64,000 bases of DNA from Acidobacteriota bacterium (GCA_028877275.1 JAPPFP010000005.1:62001-126000); one strand, 5' to 3'; counted from the stretch's first letter, positions 28,923 to 37,807 are shown. Numbers and translations: made by a program. The notes: generated by a model from the sequence alone, not told the origin.

Positions 28923-30775
28923 TTCCTGATCGCTTCCTCCAGCCTGCCGCCGCGCAGCAGTTCGCTGAACACGTGGGGCTCCTGTCCGGGGCGGTAGAGG
29001 GCGTAGAACGGGATCCCGTAGCGGCCGAAGCTCGCCAGGTAGCGGGCGATGTCGTCGTTCCGGTTGGTCCAGTCGGCCTTCATCGCGACCACTTCGTAGC
29101 GGTCGAAGAGCTCGGCCGTCTCGTCGGTCTCGAGCACCAGGCGCTCGTTCACCTTGCAGGTCGCGCACCAGTCCGCGGTGACGTCGACGAAGACCAGCCG
29201 GCCCTCGGCGGCGAGCGTCTCGGCCTGGACCGGGTCCCACGGCACCCAGTCCAGGACCTGCACACCGCCTGCCGCGGCGCCGGGGCCGCGGGATTGGGCG
29301 GTCGCGCCGTTCGCCAGCAGCAGCACGAGGACGGCTGCTGCGACCGCGCCGACCCGACCGAAGACGCGCAGGCCCGTCTTCCGGCTCCGGCTCTGCAGCC
29401 AGATGAAGAGGGCCAGAGTGAGCAGGCCGATCTCCAGGAAGGCGAGCCGGGCGCTGTCCATCTGGGCTGCCAGCACGTACAGCAGCCAGATCGTCGTGCC
29501 GGCGATCAGAAAGCCCATGACGCCTCGCAGCGTCACCATCCACTCGCCGGGTCGGGGCAGCAGCCGCGTGGCTCGCGGCATGGCGGCCAGCAGCAGGTAC
29601 GGGGTGGCGAGGCCGATCCCGACCATGGTGAACACGAAGACGATCGTGGCCGCCGGCTGGCTCAGCGCGAAGCCAACCGCGGTGCCCAGGAAGGGCGCCG
29701 AGCAGGGCGTGGCCATCAGGGTGGCGAACACGCCGGAGAAGAAGTGCCCGGAGTAGCCGGCCCCGCCGCCGGCCTGGTGGCTGGCGGCGTGCTCGGAGTG
29801 CGAGTGCGAGTGCCCCTCATGCGCCGAGTGCGTGTGGCCGCCAAGCCGGCTGGCGAGTGCGTGCGGCAGATTGATCTCGAACAGACCCCAGACGTTCAGG
29901 GTGAACAGGGTGAGCACCAGGGCCAGGAAGGTCACGAACACAGGGTTCTGGAACTGGATGCCCCATCCCACCGCCTGCCCGGCCGAGCGGGCGAGGAGCG
30001 TTGCGCCGGCCAGCGCCCAGAACGAGACCAGGATGCCCAACGTCGTCATCAACGCGCCGCCCACGATCTCCCGACGGGGCCTTCCCGACGCCTGAGCGAA
30101 CCCGAAGAGCTTGAGCGAGACGATCGGCAGCACGCACGGCATGCCGTTCAGGATCAGGCCGCCCAGCAGTGCCGGGACCAGCGCCGCGAAGAGGCTCAGG
30201 CCCCCGCCGGTCGGGGGCGGAGCCGCCGGCGCGGCCTCGAAGGCAGGATGATCGGTCGGCTCGCCAGCTTCGCCGATCTCGAGGCGCACCGTCGTCTCGG
30301 CGGTGGTGGGTGGCAGGCAGACGAGTTCGTCGCAGGCCTGATACAGCAGTTCGACCGGCACCTCGACGGCGCCGGTCGCGAGGTCGGTCGGCAGCTCCAG
30401 GCCGGCGTGGATCACCGCTTCGTACTCGTAGGCCGCGAGCGGATCCTCAGCGAACTGCGACTGCCACATGACGTGGGCGGGATAGCGGATGACGGCTTCG
30501 CGCCAGCCGTCCGGCAGCTCCAGCGCGAGTTCGGTGGGAATCAGGTACTCGTAGCTCGGCGTATGGCTCTGGATGTGCCACCCGTCGTCGATCGTCACCA
30601 CGGCGGCGATGCGGACGGGCGTTCCCGCGGCGTAGGACGTGAAGTCCGTGAAGGCCTCGACCGAGGCCTTGGGCGGCGGCCTGAACTGGCCGCTCGCCGC
30701 CGCGGCCAGAGCCACTGCCGCGACGAGAAGGACGGCGGTTCGTCGGACCTTGCCGCTGTTACGATCCTGCTTCAT
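28898..30775 (-). CDS. dsbD: DsbD/ScsB-like transmembrane thiol:disulfide reductase with His-rich loop
   Basis: Carries electrons from cytoplasmic thioredoxin to periplasmic dithiols. From ATG 30775 it has 625 residues: signal sequence (residues 12-28), an N-terminal periplasmic domain with a C-x4-C pair (CDELVC, near residue 150), a membrane domain with the two buried cysteines (LNGMPCVLPIVSL and LMATPCSAPFLG), and a C-terminal periplasmic thioredoxin domain with WCATC near residue 540. The loop between the two membrane-domain cysteines holds about ten histidines (HTHSAHEGHSHSHSEH, about residues 312-330), which suggests metal binding. The frame stays open to 31135 but that part is antisense to the aminotransferase. 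Its ATG overlaps the ATG of the divergent aminotransferase. Confidence 0.92.
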   Translation of the reverse strand: MKQDRNSGKVRRTAVLLVAAVALAAAASGQFRPPPKASVEAFTDFTSYAAGTPVRIAAVVTIDDGWHIQSHTPSYEYLIPTELALELPDGWREAVIRYPAHVMWQSQFAEDPLAAYEYEAVIHAGLELPTDLATGAVEVPVELLYQACDELVCLPPTTAETTVRLEIGEAGEPTDHPAFEAAPAAPPPTGGGLSLFAALVPALLGGLILNGMPCVLPIVSLKLFGFAQASGRPRREIVGGALMTTLGILVSFWALAGATLLARSAGQAVGWGIQFQNPVFVTFLALVLTLFTLNVWGLFEINLPHALASRLGGHTHSAHEGHSHSHSEHAASHQAGGGAGYSGHFFSGVFATLMATPCSAPFLGTAVGFALSQPAATIVFVFTMVGIGLATPYLLLAAMPRATRLLPRPGEWMVTLRGVMGFLIAGTTIWLLYVLAAQMDSARLAFLEIGLLTLALFIWLQSRSRKTGLRVFGRVGAVAAAVLVLLLANGATAQSRGPGAAAGGVQVLDWVPWDPVQAETLAAEGRLVFVDVTADWCATCKVNERLVLETDETAELFDRYEVVAMKADWTNRNDDIARYLASFGRYGIPFYALYRPGQEPHVFSELLRGGRLEEAIRNSAGGAAG

Positions 30776-31976
30776 GGCTTCCGGTGAGCGCGAGTCCGCG
30801 ACGATGGCGGTTTCCCGGCGGGTTGCCGAGCTCCGCAGCGAGGGAGTCGAGGTCCTCGACCTGGGAGCCGGAGAGCCCGACTTCCCCTCGCCCGAGACAG
30901 CCGTGAAGGCTGCCCAGCGGGCACTCGACGAGGGCCGGACGAAGTATACGGTCCTGGAGGGCACGGCGGAGCTGAGAGCGTTGCTGGCGGAACGGTACGC
31001 CGCCAATGGAGCGCCGTGGAGCAGGGCCAACGTCCTGGTCACGGTGGGCGCGAAGGCGGCCCTGTACCAGCTTGCCAGGGCGTTTCTGGGTCCGGGCGAC
31101 GAGGCGGTGATACCCACACCTGCCTGGGTCAGCATTCCGGCCCAGGTGCGACTCGCGGGGGCCGAGGCCGTGACCGTGCCGATGGCGCCGGAGGACGGCT
31201 TCGCGATCCGGGCTCAGCCGCTCATCGAGGCGATGTCGCAGCGGACCCGCGCGGTGATCGTCAACACGCCGTGCAACCCGACGGGGGCCGTGGCTTCCAT
31301 CCTCGATCTGGAACGCCTGGCCTCGGCCTGCGCCGAGCGTGGGGCGCTTCTGATCTCGGACGAGACCTACGAGCGCTTCGTTTACGACGGCCGCCGGCAC
31401 GCCAGCGTCGCGGCGCTGGCTGCCCGTTATCCGGACACCGTCGTGCTGGTCAGTTCGTTCTCGAAGAGCTACGCCATGACGGGCTGGCGAGTGGGCTATC
31501 TGCTCGGCTCGGCCGACGTGGTGGCGGCCGCGGCCGCCGTCCAGAGCCACGTGACCTCGAACGTGACGTCCTTCGCGATGGCCGGGGCCGAGGCGGTCCT
31601 CGCGGAGGAGCCGCCCGAGTCGTCGGCGCTCGTTGCGGCCTGCGCGCGCCGCCGGCAAGTCGTGCTGCGGGAACTGGACCGGGTGCCCGGAGTCGTCTGT
31701 CCGCCGCCGGCCGGCGCCTTCTACGCGTTCCCGGACGTGAGGGCCTGCCTTGACGACGCGTGTCCCGACTCGGCTTCTCTCTGCGGCCGCCTGCTGGACG
31801 AAGCGCGCGTCGCCGCAACGCCCGGTGCCGCCTTCGGCTGCGAGGGTCACCTGCGCCTCTCCTTCGCCTGCAGTGACGACGTGCTGGCCGCCGGGCTCGA
31901 GGGCCTCGTGCGCGTTCTCAGCCGGTCGACCGGACGCGTCGCTCCGTCCTTCGCCGCCGGAGGTCGAGCAGGATGA
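30774..31976 (+). CDS. PLP-dependent class I/II aminotransferase (aspartate aminotransferase-like)
   Basis: Cytoplasmic aminotransferase, 400 residues from ATG 30774. Fold type I marks: DLGAGEPDFPSPE near the start, TVGAKAALYQL, NTPCNPTGAV, ISDETYERFVYDG and the PLP lysine in SSFSKSYAMTGWRVGY; LRLSFACSDD near the end carries the carboxylate-binding Arg. This pattern is that of AspC/AatA subgroup I-beta or I-gamma enzymes, but the amino acid substrate is not certain. ATG 30804 is an alternative start. The end overlaps the next gene by 4 nt (ATGA). Confidence 0.9.
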   Translation: MASGERESATMAVSRRVAELRSEGVEVLDLGAGEPDFPSPETAVKAAQRALDEGRTKYTVLEGTAELRALLAERYAANGAPWSRANVLVTVGAKAALYQLARAFLGPGDEAVIPTPAWVSIPAQVRLAGAEAVTVPMAPEDGFAIRAQPLIEAMSQRTRAVIVNTPCNPTGAVASILDLERLASACAERGALLISDETYERFVYDGRRHASVAALAARYPDTVVLVSSFSKSYAMTGWRVGYLLGSADVVAAAAAVQSHVTSNVTSFAMAGAEAVLAEEPPESSALVAACARRRQVVLRELDRVPGVVCPPPAGAFYAFPDVRACLDDACPDSASLCGRLLDEARVAATPGAAFGCEGHLRLSFACSDDVLAAGLEGLVRVLSRSTGRVAPSFAAGGRAG

Positions 31977-33094
31977 GAGCCCGGGCGCGTGGCCTCGCGT
32001 TCCACATGCTGACCCTGTTCGGGATCAGGGTGCGGATCCACTTCACGTTCGTCCTCCTCTTCGTCTGGCTCGCGGTGCTGGCGCCGGAAATGGGCAGCAA
32101 CGCCCTGCTGCTCACCTTCGTCGTCGTCGGCCTGCTGATGAGCGTCATCGTCCACGAACTCGGCCATGCCCTGATGGCGCGCAGGTTCGGCATCGAGACG
32201 CGTGACATCGTCCTCACGCCGGTCTGCGGCGTGGCCCGCCTGGACGGCTATCCCAAGGGCATGGTCGAGTTGGCGATCGCCGCCGCCGGTCCCCTGCTCA
32301 ACCTGGTACTCGCGATCGTGCTCTTCATCGGGCTGACGGTGGCGGGGCTCCCGCCGCTGGGCGCCGGAGCGGTCGTCGACGTGCCGTCGGCGCTGCAGTG
32401 GCTGCTGGCCGGCAACCTCCTGCTGTTCGCGCTGAATCTGCTCCCCGCGTTTCCGCTCGACGGCGGCCGCATCCTCCGTTCGGCTCTCTCGTTTGCCATG
32501 GGCCAGGAACGGGCGACCAAGGTCGCTACCCGACTGGGCATGGTGCTTGCCGGTCTCCTTGGACTGGCCGCTCTCATCCCGTGGCAGTTCGGTTTGGTGT
32601 TCAACCTGTTCCTGTTCCTCACCGCCTTCTTCATCCTCCTGGGCGCGAGTCGGGAGTCCTCCCTGGTCAAGACCCTGCAGGTGCTGCAGGGTCGTCGGGC
32701 GGGCGAGGCGATGATGACCCGCTGCGAGCGCCTGGCGCCCCAGGACACGATCGAGTGGGCGGTGCGCCTGCTGCTCTCGACCACGCAGCGCCAGTTCCCG
32801 GTGGTCGACGGCTGGGGCAGGGTGGCCGGCGAAGTGGACCGCGACCGCCTGCTCGAGTCGGTGACCCGGTTTCCGAGCGACACGCCCCTGCTGGAGCTGA
32901 TGAACCGGGACCCGCTGACGGTGGCGGAGGACTGCGACCTGCTGGACGTGTTGCGGGATCTCCAGAGTCCGGCGCGGGCGCTCTGGGTGGTTCGCGACCA
33001 TGAGCTGCAGGGGATGCTCACCGCGGACGGGCTGTCGCAGTTCGTGGAGGTCTGTCGCCGGCTTCGACATCGCGACGCGGGCGCGAGTTCGTAG
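31973..33094 (+). CDS. Site-2-protease-family (M50) membrane metalloprotease with CBS domains
   Basis: Intramembrane zinc protease of the FtsH-independent SpoIVFB/Rv2869c-like type with regulatory CBS domains. The 373-residue product has HELGH in VIVHELGHALMARRFG near residue 62, the second metal motif NLLPAFPLDGGRILR near residue 160, about six hydrophobic helices, then two CBS repeats (about residues 235-360, around QFPVVDGWGRV and LWVVRDHELQGM). The CBS pair may sense adenine nucleotides. Substrate unknown; no anti-sigma factor is adjacent. It overlaps the aminotransferase by 4 nt. Confidence 0.9.
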   Translation: MRARARGLAFHMLTLFGIRVRIHFTFVLLFVWLAVLAPEMGSNALLLTFVVVGLLMSVIVHELGHALMARRFGIETRDIVLTPVCGVARLDGYPKGMVELAIAAAGPLLNLVLAIVLFIGLTVAGLPPLGAGAVVDVPSALQWLLAGNLLLFALNLLPAFPLDGGRILRSALSFAMGQERATKVATRLGMVLAGLLGLAALIPWQFGLVFNLFLFLTAFFILLGASRESSLVKTLQVLQGRRAGEAMMTRCERLAPQDTIEWAVRLLLSTTQRQFPVVDGWGRVAGEVDRDRLLESVTRFPSDTPLLELMNRDPLTVAEDCDLLDVLRDLQSPARALWVVRDHELQGMLTADGLSQFVEVCRRLRHRDAGASS

Positions 33095-33105
33095 CGCCTT
33101 GTAGC

Positions 33106-33114
33106 TGGTAGAGT
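33106..33114 (+). promoter_or_regulatory. Candidate extended -10 for the molybdoenzyme operon
   Basis: TGGTAGAGT at 33106-33114 fits TGn plus a TAnAnT-like hexamer. It lies in the 57-nt gap after the M50 protease and would give a short leader of about 30 nt before ATG 33152. Confidence 0.3.
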
Positions 33115-33151
33115 GGCGGCTTCCGATTCGCTTCGATTCAGTTGGGCGTAG

Positions 33152-33799
33152 ATGAAGGGTAGGCGCGTGACGGACGACGCAAAGCGGTCAGGATTCTCTC
33201 GCCGGTCGTTCCTGCGTAGCGGCGCCGCTGGCGCGCTCTCGGGCGGCCTGGCCGCGGGCCTTCTGACCGGCGAGACCGCCGGCGCCGCGACCGACGCGGA
33301 AGCGGCGGAAACGGTCGGTCCGGGCCCGGTCGAGGTCGAGCTCGAGGTGAACGGTGTGACCCGCCGGCTGGCAGTGGAGCCGAGGGTCACCCTGCTCGAC
33401 GGCCTGCGGGACGGGCTGGACGTGACGGGCCCCAAGCGGGTCTGCGACCGCGCCACGTGCGGCGCCTGCACCGTGCTCGAGGACGGCCGCCCGATCTACG
33501 CGTGCAGCCGGCTGATGATCGAGTCCGCGGGACGCAGCATCACGACGGTCGAGGGACTCGGGTCTCCCGATGCCATGCACGACGTGCAGCAGGCCTTCGT
33601 CGACAACGATGCGCAGCAGTGCGGCTACTGCACGCCCGGGTTCGTGGTGGCGACCGCGGCGTTGCTCGCGCGTCACCCGGCGCCGTCGGAACACGAGATC
33701 GAAGCGGGCCTGGGCGGCAACTTCTGCCGCTGCGGGACCTACAAGGGCATTCGCGCCGTGGTCGCGGGCGGTACGGGCGGAGGCGTGAGCGGTGGCTGA
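33152..33799 (+). CDS. Tat-exported [2Fe-2S] subunit of a xanthine dehydrogenase-family oxidoreductase
   Basis: Electron-transfer subunit like PaoA of periplasmic aldehyde oxidase. The 215-residue protein starts with a twin-arginine signal (SRRSFLRSGAAGAL), then a plant-type ferredoxin domain (CDRATCGACTV and YAC) and a helical domain holding the second cluster (QCGYCTPGF and NFCRCGTYKG). The Tat signal implies that the folded complex is exported to the periplasm, with the partners carried along, since they have no signal of their own. GTG 33167 is an alternative start that would shorten the signal by five residues. It overlaps the molybdenum subunit by 8 nt. Confidence 0.93.
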   Translation: MKGRRVTDDAKRSGFSRRSFLRSGAAGALSGGLAAGLLTGETAGAATDAEAAETVGPGPVEVELEVNGVTRRLAVEPRVTLLDGLRDGLDVTGPKRVCDRATCGACTVLEDGRPIYACSRLMIESAGRSITTVEGLGSPDAMHDVQQAFVDNDAQQCGYCTPGFVVATAALLARHPAPSEHEIEAGLGGNFCRCGTYKGIRAVVAGGTGGGVSGG

Positions 33800-35921
33800 C
33801 TACTCGTGGCCGGAGGCGGACCGGAGGGCCCAGATCGGCGCCCGGCCGGCGCGACTCGACGGCGCGGTCAAGTCGACCGGGTTCGCGAAGTACCCGTCCG
33901 ACCAGAACCCGAACGGCCTGCTGGCCGCGAAGATCCTGACCTGTCCGCATGCTCACGCCCGGATCGTCGGGATCGATACGTCGGCTGCCGAGGCGATGCC
34001 CGGCGTGCGCGTGGTCCAGGTGATCCAGGGCGAGGGTTCCGAGATCCAATGGGCCGGCGACGAGGTCGCGGCCGTCGCTGCCGTCACCGAGGACGTGGCC
34101 CGGGACGCGTTGCGGGCGATTCGGGTCGACTACGAGGTTCTTTCGCACTTCGTCACCGAAGAGGACCGCGACGGGGCTCCCGGCGCCAGGCCGGCCGGGG
34201 AGAGGGCGGAGGGGGACCCCGACGCCGCCTTCGCCACCGCTCATCGCACGGTGGAGCGGACACTGGGCATGCCGCAGATGGCCCACATGTGCCTCGAGCC
34301 GCATGGCCAGGTCTGTTCCTGGGACGGCGACGAGCTGGAGGTTCACGCCTCGACCCAGGCGGTTTCGACCCTGGCCGGGCAGTTCGCGACGGAACTCGGC
34401 GTGCCGGCCAGCCAGGTGCGGATCCGGACCGAGTACATGGGCGGCGGCTTCGGTTCGAAGTTCTCGCCGGACCGCTGGGGCATCGTCGGCGCCGAACTGG
34501 CGCGCAAGGCTGGCGCGCCGGTGAAGCTCTTCCTCGAAAGGGACCAGGAGGTGACGGTTGCGGGCAGCCGGCCGTCGGCCTTTGCCCGCATCCGGGCGGC
34601 TGCCGACGAGCAGGGCAGGCTCGTGGCGTGGGATTCGGATTCCTGGGGTTCGGGAGGCCTTCCGGGCACGGGCCAGACGCCCCTGCCGTACGTCTTCAGC
34701 AGGTTGCCGAACCGCCGCACCCGTCACACCTCCGTGCCGACGAACCTGGCCGGCTCCAGAGCCTGGCGGGCGCCCAACCATCCGCAGGCCTGCTTCCTGA
34801 CGATGGCCGTCCTGGACGACCTCGCCGACGAACTGGGTCTCGACCCGATCGACTTTCTCGACCGCAACCTGGACCTGACCGGCCGGCCGGACACCTACCG
34901 GGAGCAACTGGCGATCGCCGCGGAGATGGCGTCCTGGAAGGAGCGCTGGCAGCCCCGCGGGCGTGAACGCGAGGGCGCGATTCAGCGTGGACTCGGCGTC
35001 TCCGTTCACACCTGGGGCGGGCGCGGCCACTCGAGCAACTGCGACGTGACCGTTCATCCGGACGGCGCGGTCGAGGCGCGGATCGGCAGCCAGGACATCG
35101 GAACCGGGACGCGCACGATCGTCGCCCAGGTTCTCGCCGAGACGTTCGGCCTCGAGCTCCACCAGGTGAGGGTGTCGCTGGGCGACAACGTGTACCCGCA
35201 GTCGGGACCGTCCGGCGGCAGTTCGACGGTCGGCGGAGTCACCGCCTCGACCCGGCGGGCCGCGCAGGACGCCCTGCGCGAGGTGCTCGTCCACGTGGCG
35301 CCGCGTCTTGCGGCCGAGCCGGAGCAACTGGTGGCCGAGGGCGGCCGGGTGTTCGTGGACGGGGATTCCTCTCGCGGGATGTCCTGGCGCGAGGCGGCGG
35401 CTCAGATCGGCGGCGCGCCGATCAGCGTCCAGGGCCGGAATCCCGGCCCCGGCCGGCTGATATCGAGCGGTGTGGGCGGCGTGCAGATCGCGGAAGTCGA
35501 GGTCGACACGGACACCGGTGTCGTGCACGTCGAGCGGATGATCGCGGTCCAGGATTGCGGTTTGATCATCAATCGCCGGCTGGCTGAGAGCCAGGTCTAC
35601 GGCGGCCTGATCATGGGCGTCGGCTACGCGCTCTACGAGGAGTGGATTCCGGATCCCGTGAGCGGCAGGCTGCTGAACGCGGACATGGAGTTCTACAAGC
35701 TGGCGGGTCTCGTCGATGTGGGGTCGCTCGAGGTCCACATGATGACCGGCCCGGGCTACGACGAGCGCGGCGTGATCGGCCTGGGCGAGCCGCCGGTCAT
35801 CTCGCCCGGCGCCGCGATCAGCAACGCGGTGGCGAATGCGATCGGCGTCCGGGTGCCCTACCTGCCGTTGACGCCCGACCGCGTGCTGGATGCGCTGGCC
35901 GGACGTGGAGGGCCCGCCTGA
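33792..35921 (+). CDS. Molybdopterin-binding subunit, xanthine dehydrogenase/aldehyde oxidase family
   Basis: Catalytic subunit (709 residues) that hydroxylates an aldehyde or N-heterocycle with a molybdenum cofactor. Family segments: N-terminal RLDGAVKSTGFAKYPSD, MGGGFGSKFSPDRWG, GSRAWRAPNHPQAC, QDIGTGTRTIVAQ, SGGSSTVGGVTAS, and GLGEPPVISPGAA, where the Glu is the expected catalytic base. Layout and length match PaoC/YagR. The substrate cannot be told from sequence. It overlaps the upstream [2Fe-2S] gene by 8 nt and the FAD subunit by 1 nt. Confidence 0.93.
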   Translation: MADYSWPEADRRAQIGARPARLDGAVKSTGFAKYPSDQNPNGLLAAKILTCPHAHARIVGIDTSAAEAMPGVRVVQVIQGEGSEIQWAGDEVAAVAAVTEDVARDALRAIRVDYEVLSHFVTEEDRDGAPGARPAGERAEGDPDAAFATAHRTVERTLGMPQMAHMCLEPHGQVCSWDGDELEVHASTQAVSTLAGQFATELGVPASQVRIRTEYMGGGFGSKFSPDRWGIVGAELARKAGAPVKLFLERDQEVTVAGSRPSAFARIRAAADEQGRLVAWDSDSWGSGGLPGTGQTPLPYVFSRLPNRRTRHTSVPTNLAGSRAWRAPNHPQACFLTMAVLDDLADELGLDPIDFLDRNLDLTGRPDTYREQLAIAAEMASWKERWQPRGREREGAIQRGLGVSVHTWGGRGHSSNCDVTVHPDGAVEARIGSQDIGTGTRTIVAQVLAETFGLELHQVRVSLGDNVYPQSGPSGGSSTVGGVTASTRRAAQDALREVLVHVAPRLAAEPEQLVAEGGRVFVDGDSSRGMSWREAAAQIGGAPISVQGRNPGPGRLISSGVGGVQIAEVEVDTDTGVVHVERMIAVQDCGLIINRRLAESQVYGGLIMGVGYALYEEWIPDPVSGRLLNADMEFYKLAGLVDVGSLEVHMMTGPGYDERGVIGLGEPPVISPGAAISNAVANAIGVRVPYLPLTPDRVLDALAGRGGPA

Positions 35922-36895
35922 TGCGTCCGTTCGGCTACGCGGCGCCAGCGACCGTCGAACAGGCGGTCGGCCTGCTGGCCGCGGAGGGCAGCGAGGCGCT
36001 GGCCGGCGGCACGGATCTTCTGAGCCTGCTCAAGGACGATGTCGAACGGGTCGACCGCCTGGTCGCGCTTCGCGGCGTGGCGGGTCTCTCCGGAATCGAG
36101 CTCGACGGTGGCATGCTCCGCATCGGCGCCATGACGACCCTGCAGGAACTGCGGGACCATGAGGATGCGATCGCGGCCCTTCCCGCCCTGGCGGTCGCCA
36201 TCGACGGCGTGGCCAGCCCGCAGTTGCGGGCGATGGGCACGGTCGGCGGCGATCTGCTCCAGCGGCCCCGGTGCTGGTACTACCGCCGGGGCTTCGGCCT
36301 GCTGGCGCTGACCGGCGACGGCCGCTCGATGGTCGCTGGGGGCGACAATCGCTACCACGCGATCTTCCCCACAGGGCAAGCCCGTTTCGTCAGCCCGTCC
36401 AGCCTGGCGCCGCTGCTGGTCGCGCTCGAGGCCGAAGCGGTGGTTCACGGGCCCGCCGGCGAGCGCAGGCTGCCGGTGGAGGCGCTGTACCGGGCGCCCC
36501 GGACCGGCGGAGAGCGAGAGACCACGCTGGCGCCCGGCGAGCTCCTCGTCGGCGTCGAGGCCGACGTCACGGGATCCCGGTCGGCCGTGTACGAGGTCCG
36601 CCAGCGCCGCTCGCTGGACTGGCCGCTGATGGCGGCGGCCGTGACGCTCACGGGCTCGGGTCCGCGAGCGGAGAAGGCGCGTATCGTGCTCGGCCACGCC
36701 GCCCCGACACCCCATGTGGCGTCGGCGGCGGGCGACTTTCTGTCCGGCCGGGAACTGACGTCGGAGACGGTGACCGCGGCCGGGGATGCGGCGGTGGAAG
36801 GCGCCCGGCCGATGAGCGGCAACCACTACAAGGTCCAGCTCGCCCGGACCGCGGTGCGGCGAGCTCTCGGCCAGGCCGCCGGGATGGAGATCTGA
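35921..36895 (+). CDS. FAD-binding subunit (CoxM/PaoB-like) of the molybdoenzyme
   Basis: Flavin subunit of 324 residues from ATG 35921. The FAD domain shows AGGTDLLSLLKDD (pyrophosphate binding) and GTVGGDLLQRPRCWYYR; the C-terminal CO-dehydrogenase flavoprotein domain ends in ALGQAAGM. Some periplasmic relatives such as PaoB carry an extra [4Fe-4S] cluster after the QRPRCWY segment. Here only that one cysteine is seen in the region, so the extra cluster is probably absent. Its start overlaps the molybdenum subunit stop (TGATG). Gene order Fe-S, Mo, FAD differs from E. coli paoABC. Confidence 0.9.
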   Translation: MRPFGYAAPATVEQAVGLLAAEGSEALAGGTDLLSLLKDDVERVDRLVALRGVAGLSGIELDGGMLRIGAMTTLQELRDHEDAIAALPALAVAIDGVASPQLRAMGTVGGDLLQRPRCWYYRRGFGLLALTGDGRSMVAGGDNRYHAIFPTGQARFVSPSSLAPLLVALEAEAVVHGPAGERRLPVEALYRAPRTGGERETTLAPGELLVGVEADVTGSRSAVYEVRQRRSLDWPLMAAAVTLTGSGPRAEKARIVLGHAAPTPHVASAAGDFLSGRELTSETVTAAGDAAVEGARPMSGNHYKVQLARTAVRRALGQAAGMEI

Positions 36896-36899
36896 GGCG

Positions 36900-37148
36900 A
36901 TGGCGGATCGACTCCCTGCTCCCCAGGCTCAGCGGCTCTGCCGGAGGCTGCGCTGGAAGACGATGTTCATGGCCCTGGCGCCGGTGGAGCCGGGCACGGA
37001 TGTCGACCCGCAGCACGAGATCGACGACGGCTTTGTCTGGTGTACGCACAGCATGAACTGTCTCGGGCCCGATGGCGCGGTAGCCTCCCGCGAGGACTGC
37101 CGGGAAGGCCGCCGGTGCTTCGAGAGCCACGGAGACCTGCCGACATGA
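36900..37148 (+). CDS. Small Cys-containing hypothetical protein
   Basis: 82 residues, not recognised. It follows the FAD subunit by 4 nt and overlaps the DUF1326 gene by 4 nt (ATGA), which strongly suggests that it is translated. The C-terminal half has four cysteines (VWCTHSMNC, REDCREGRRCFE) that could bind a metal or form disulfides; no signal peptide is seen. It could be a maturation or adaptor protein of the molybdoenzyme operon or of the DUF1326 protein; this is inference from position alone. Confidence 0.65.
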   Translation: MADRLPAPQAQRLCRRLRWKTMFMALAPVEPGTDVDPQHEIDDGFVWCTHSMNCLGPDGAVASREDCREGRRCFESHGDLPT

Positions 37149-37807
37149 GATTCGCTTCACGGACCCTTATCCCCGCTCTCGTTCTGGTCGTCCTGTCCTC
37201 CGCCGCCAGCGCGACCGGGATTGCCGGCGCCTATCTCGAGGCGCGGACGGCTGACGTCTACACCGGTCCCTGTTTCGCCAACTCCGAAGTCGGGCTCGTC
37301 GGCAACGAGGCGATCATGGCCTGGCGGATCGAAGCGGGCGGCTGGGACGGCGTCGACCTTTCGGGCCTCTCGGTGCTGGCGGTCGTCCGCTCCGATGCGA
37401 CTCTGGGCGATCCGTACGCCGAATCGCGAACCACGGAATCCGTGCTGATCGTGGACGTGGCGGCGGACCGCTCGCAGCGTTCGGCGCTCGAAGGATTCGC
37501 GCGCGGCATGGGAGGAGTTCTGCTCTCGGATGTGGCTCGGGTGGAGGCGGCGGACGTAGCGTTCGATGTGCGGCCGAACGGGGCCGCGTCGGTCACGGCG
37601 GGCGACCTGGCCGCGGTGAGGACGCGGCCGCTCGATCACCGGGACCACCTCTGCGGCAACGAGACGGTCTTCTATCCGCCCCTGGCTCCGACGGACGGGG
37701 CCGTGCCCGGCGTCGCCATCGAGCACACCTGGCAGGGTCCGGGTCTGGGCGCCACCTGGAAGAGTCCCGGCAAGCGGAGCACGTTCGTGGGCCGGTTCAG
37801 CCGTTAG
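37145..37807 (+). CDS. Exported DUF1326-family protein
   Basis: 220 residues from ATG 37145 with a signal peptide (about residues 5-22, ending SAASA). The mature part has the features I associate with DUF1326 proteins: GAYLEARTADVYTGPCF near its start, VDLSGLSVLAVV, and CGNETVFYPPL before a C-terminal WQGPGLGATWKSPGKRS segment. The function of the family is not established. It is coupled to the preceding small Cys protein by an ATGA overlap, downstream of the molybdoenzyme operon. Confidence 0.8.
   Translation: MRFASRTLIPALVLVVLSSAASATGIAGAYLEARTADVYTGPCFANSEVGLVGNEAIMAWRIEAGGWDGVDLSGLSVLAVVRSDATLGDPYAESRTTESVLIVDVAADRSQRSALEGFARGMGGVLLSDVARVEAADVAFDVRPNGAASVTAGDLAAVRTRPLDHRDHLCGNETVFYPPLAPTDGAVPGVAIEHTWQGPGLGATWKSPGKRSTFVGRFSR

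Noticed and set aside
33118..33131. GG-N10-GC spacing upstream of the molybdoenzyme operon as a second sigma-54 promoter
   Set aside because: The dinucleotides fit but the flanks do not match TGGCAC or TTGCW, so the match is at chance level in GC-rich DNA.
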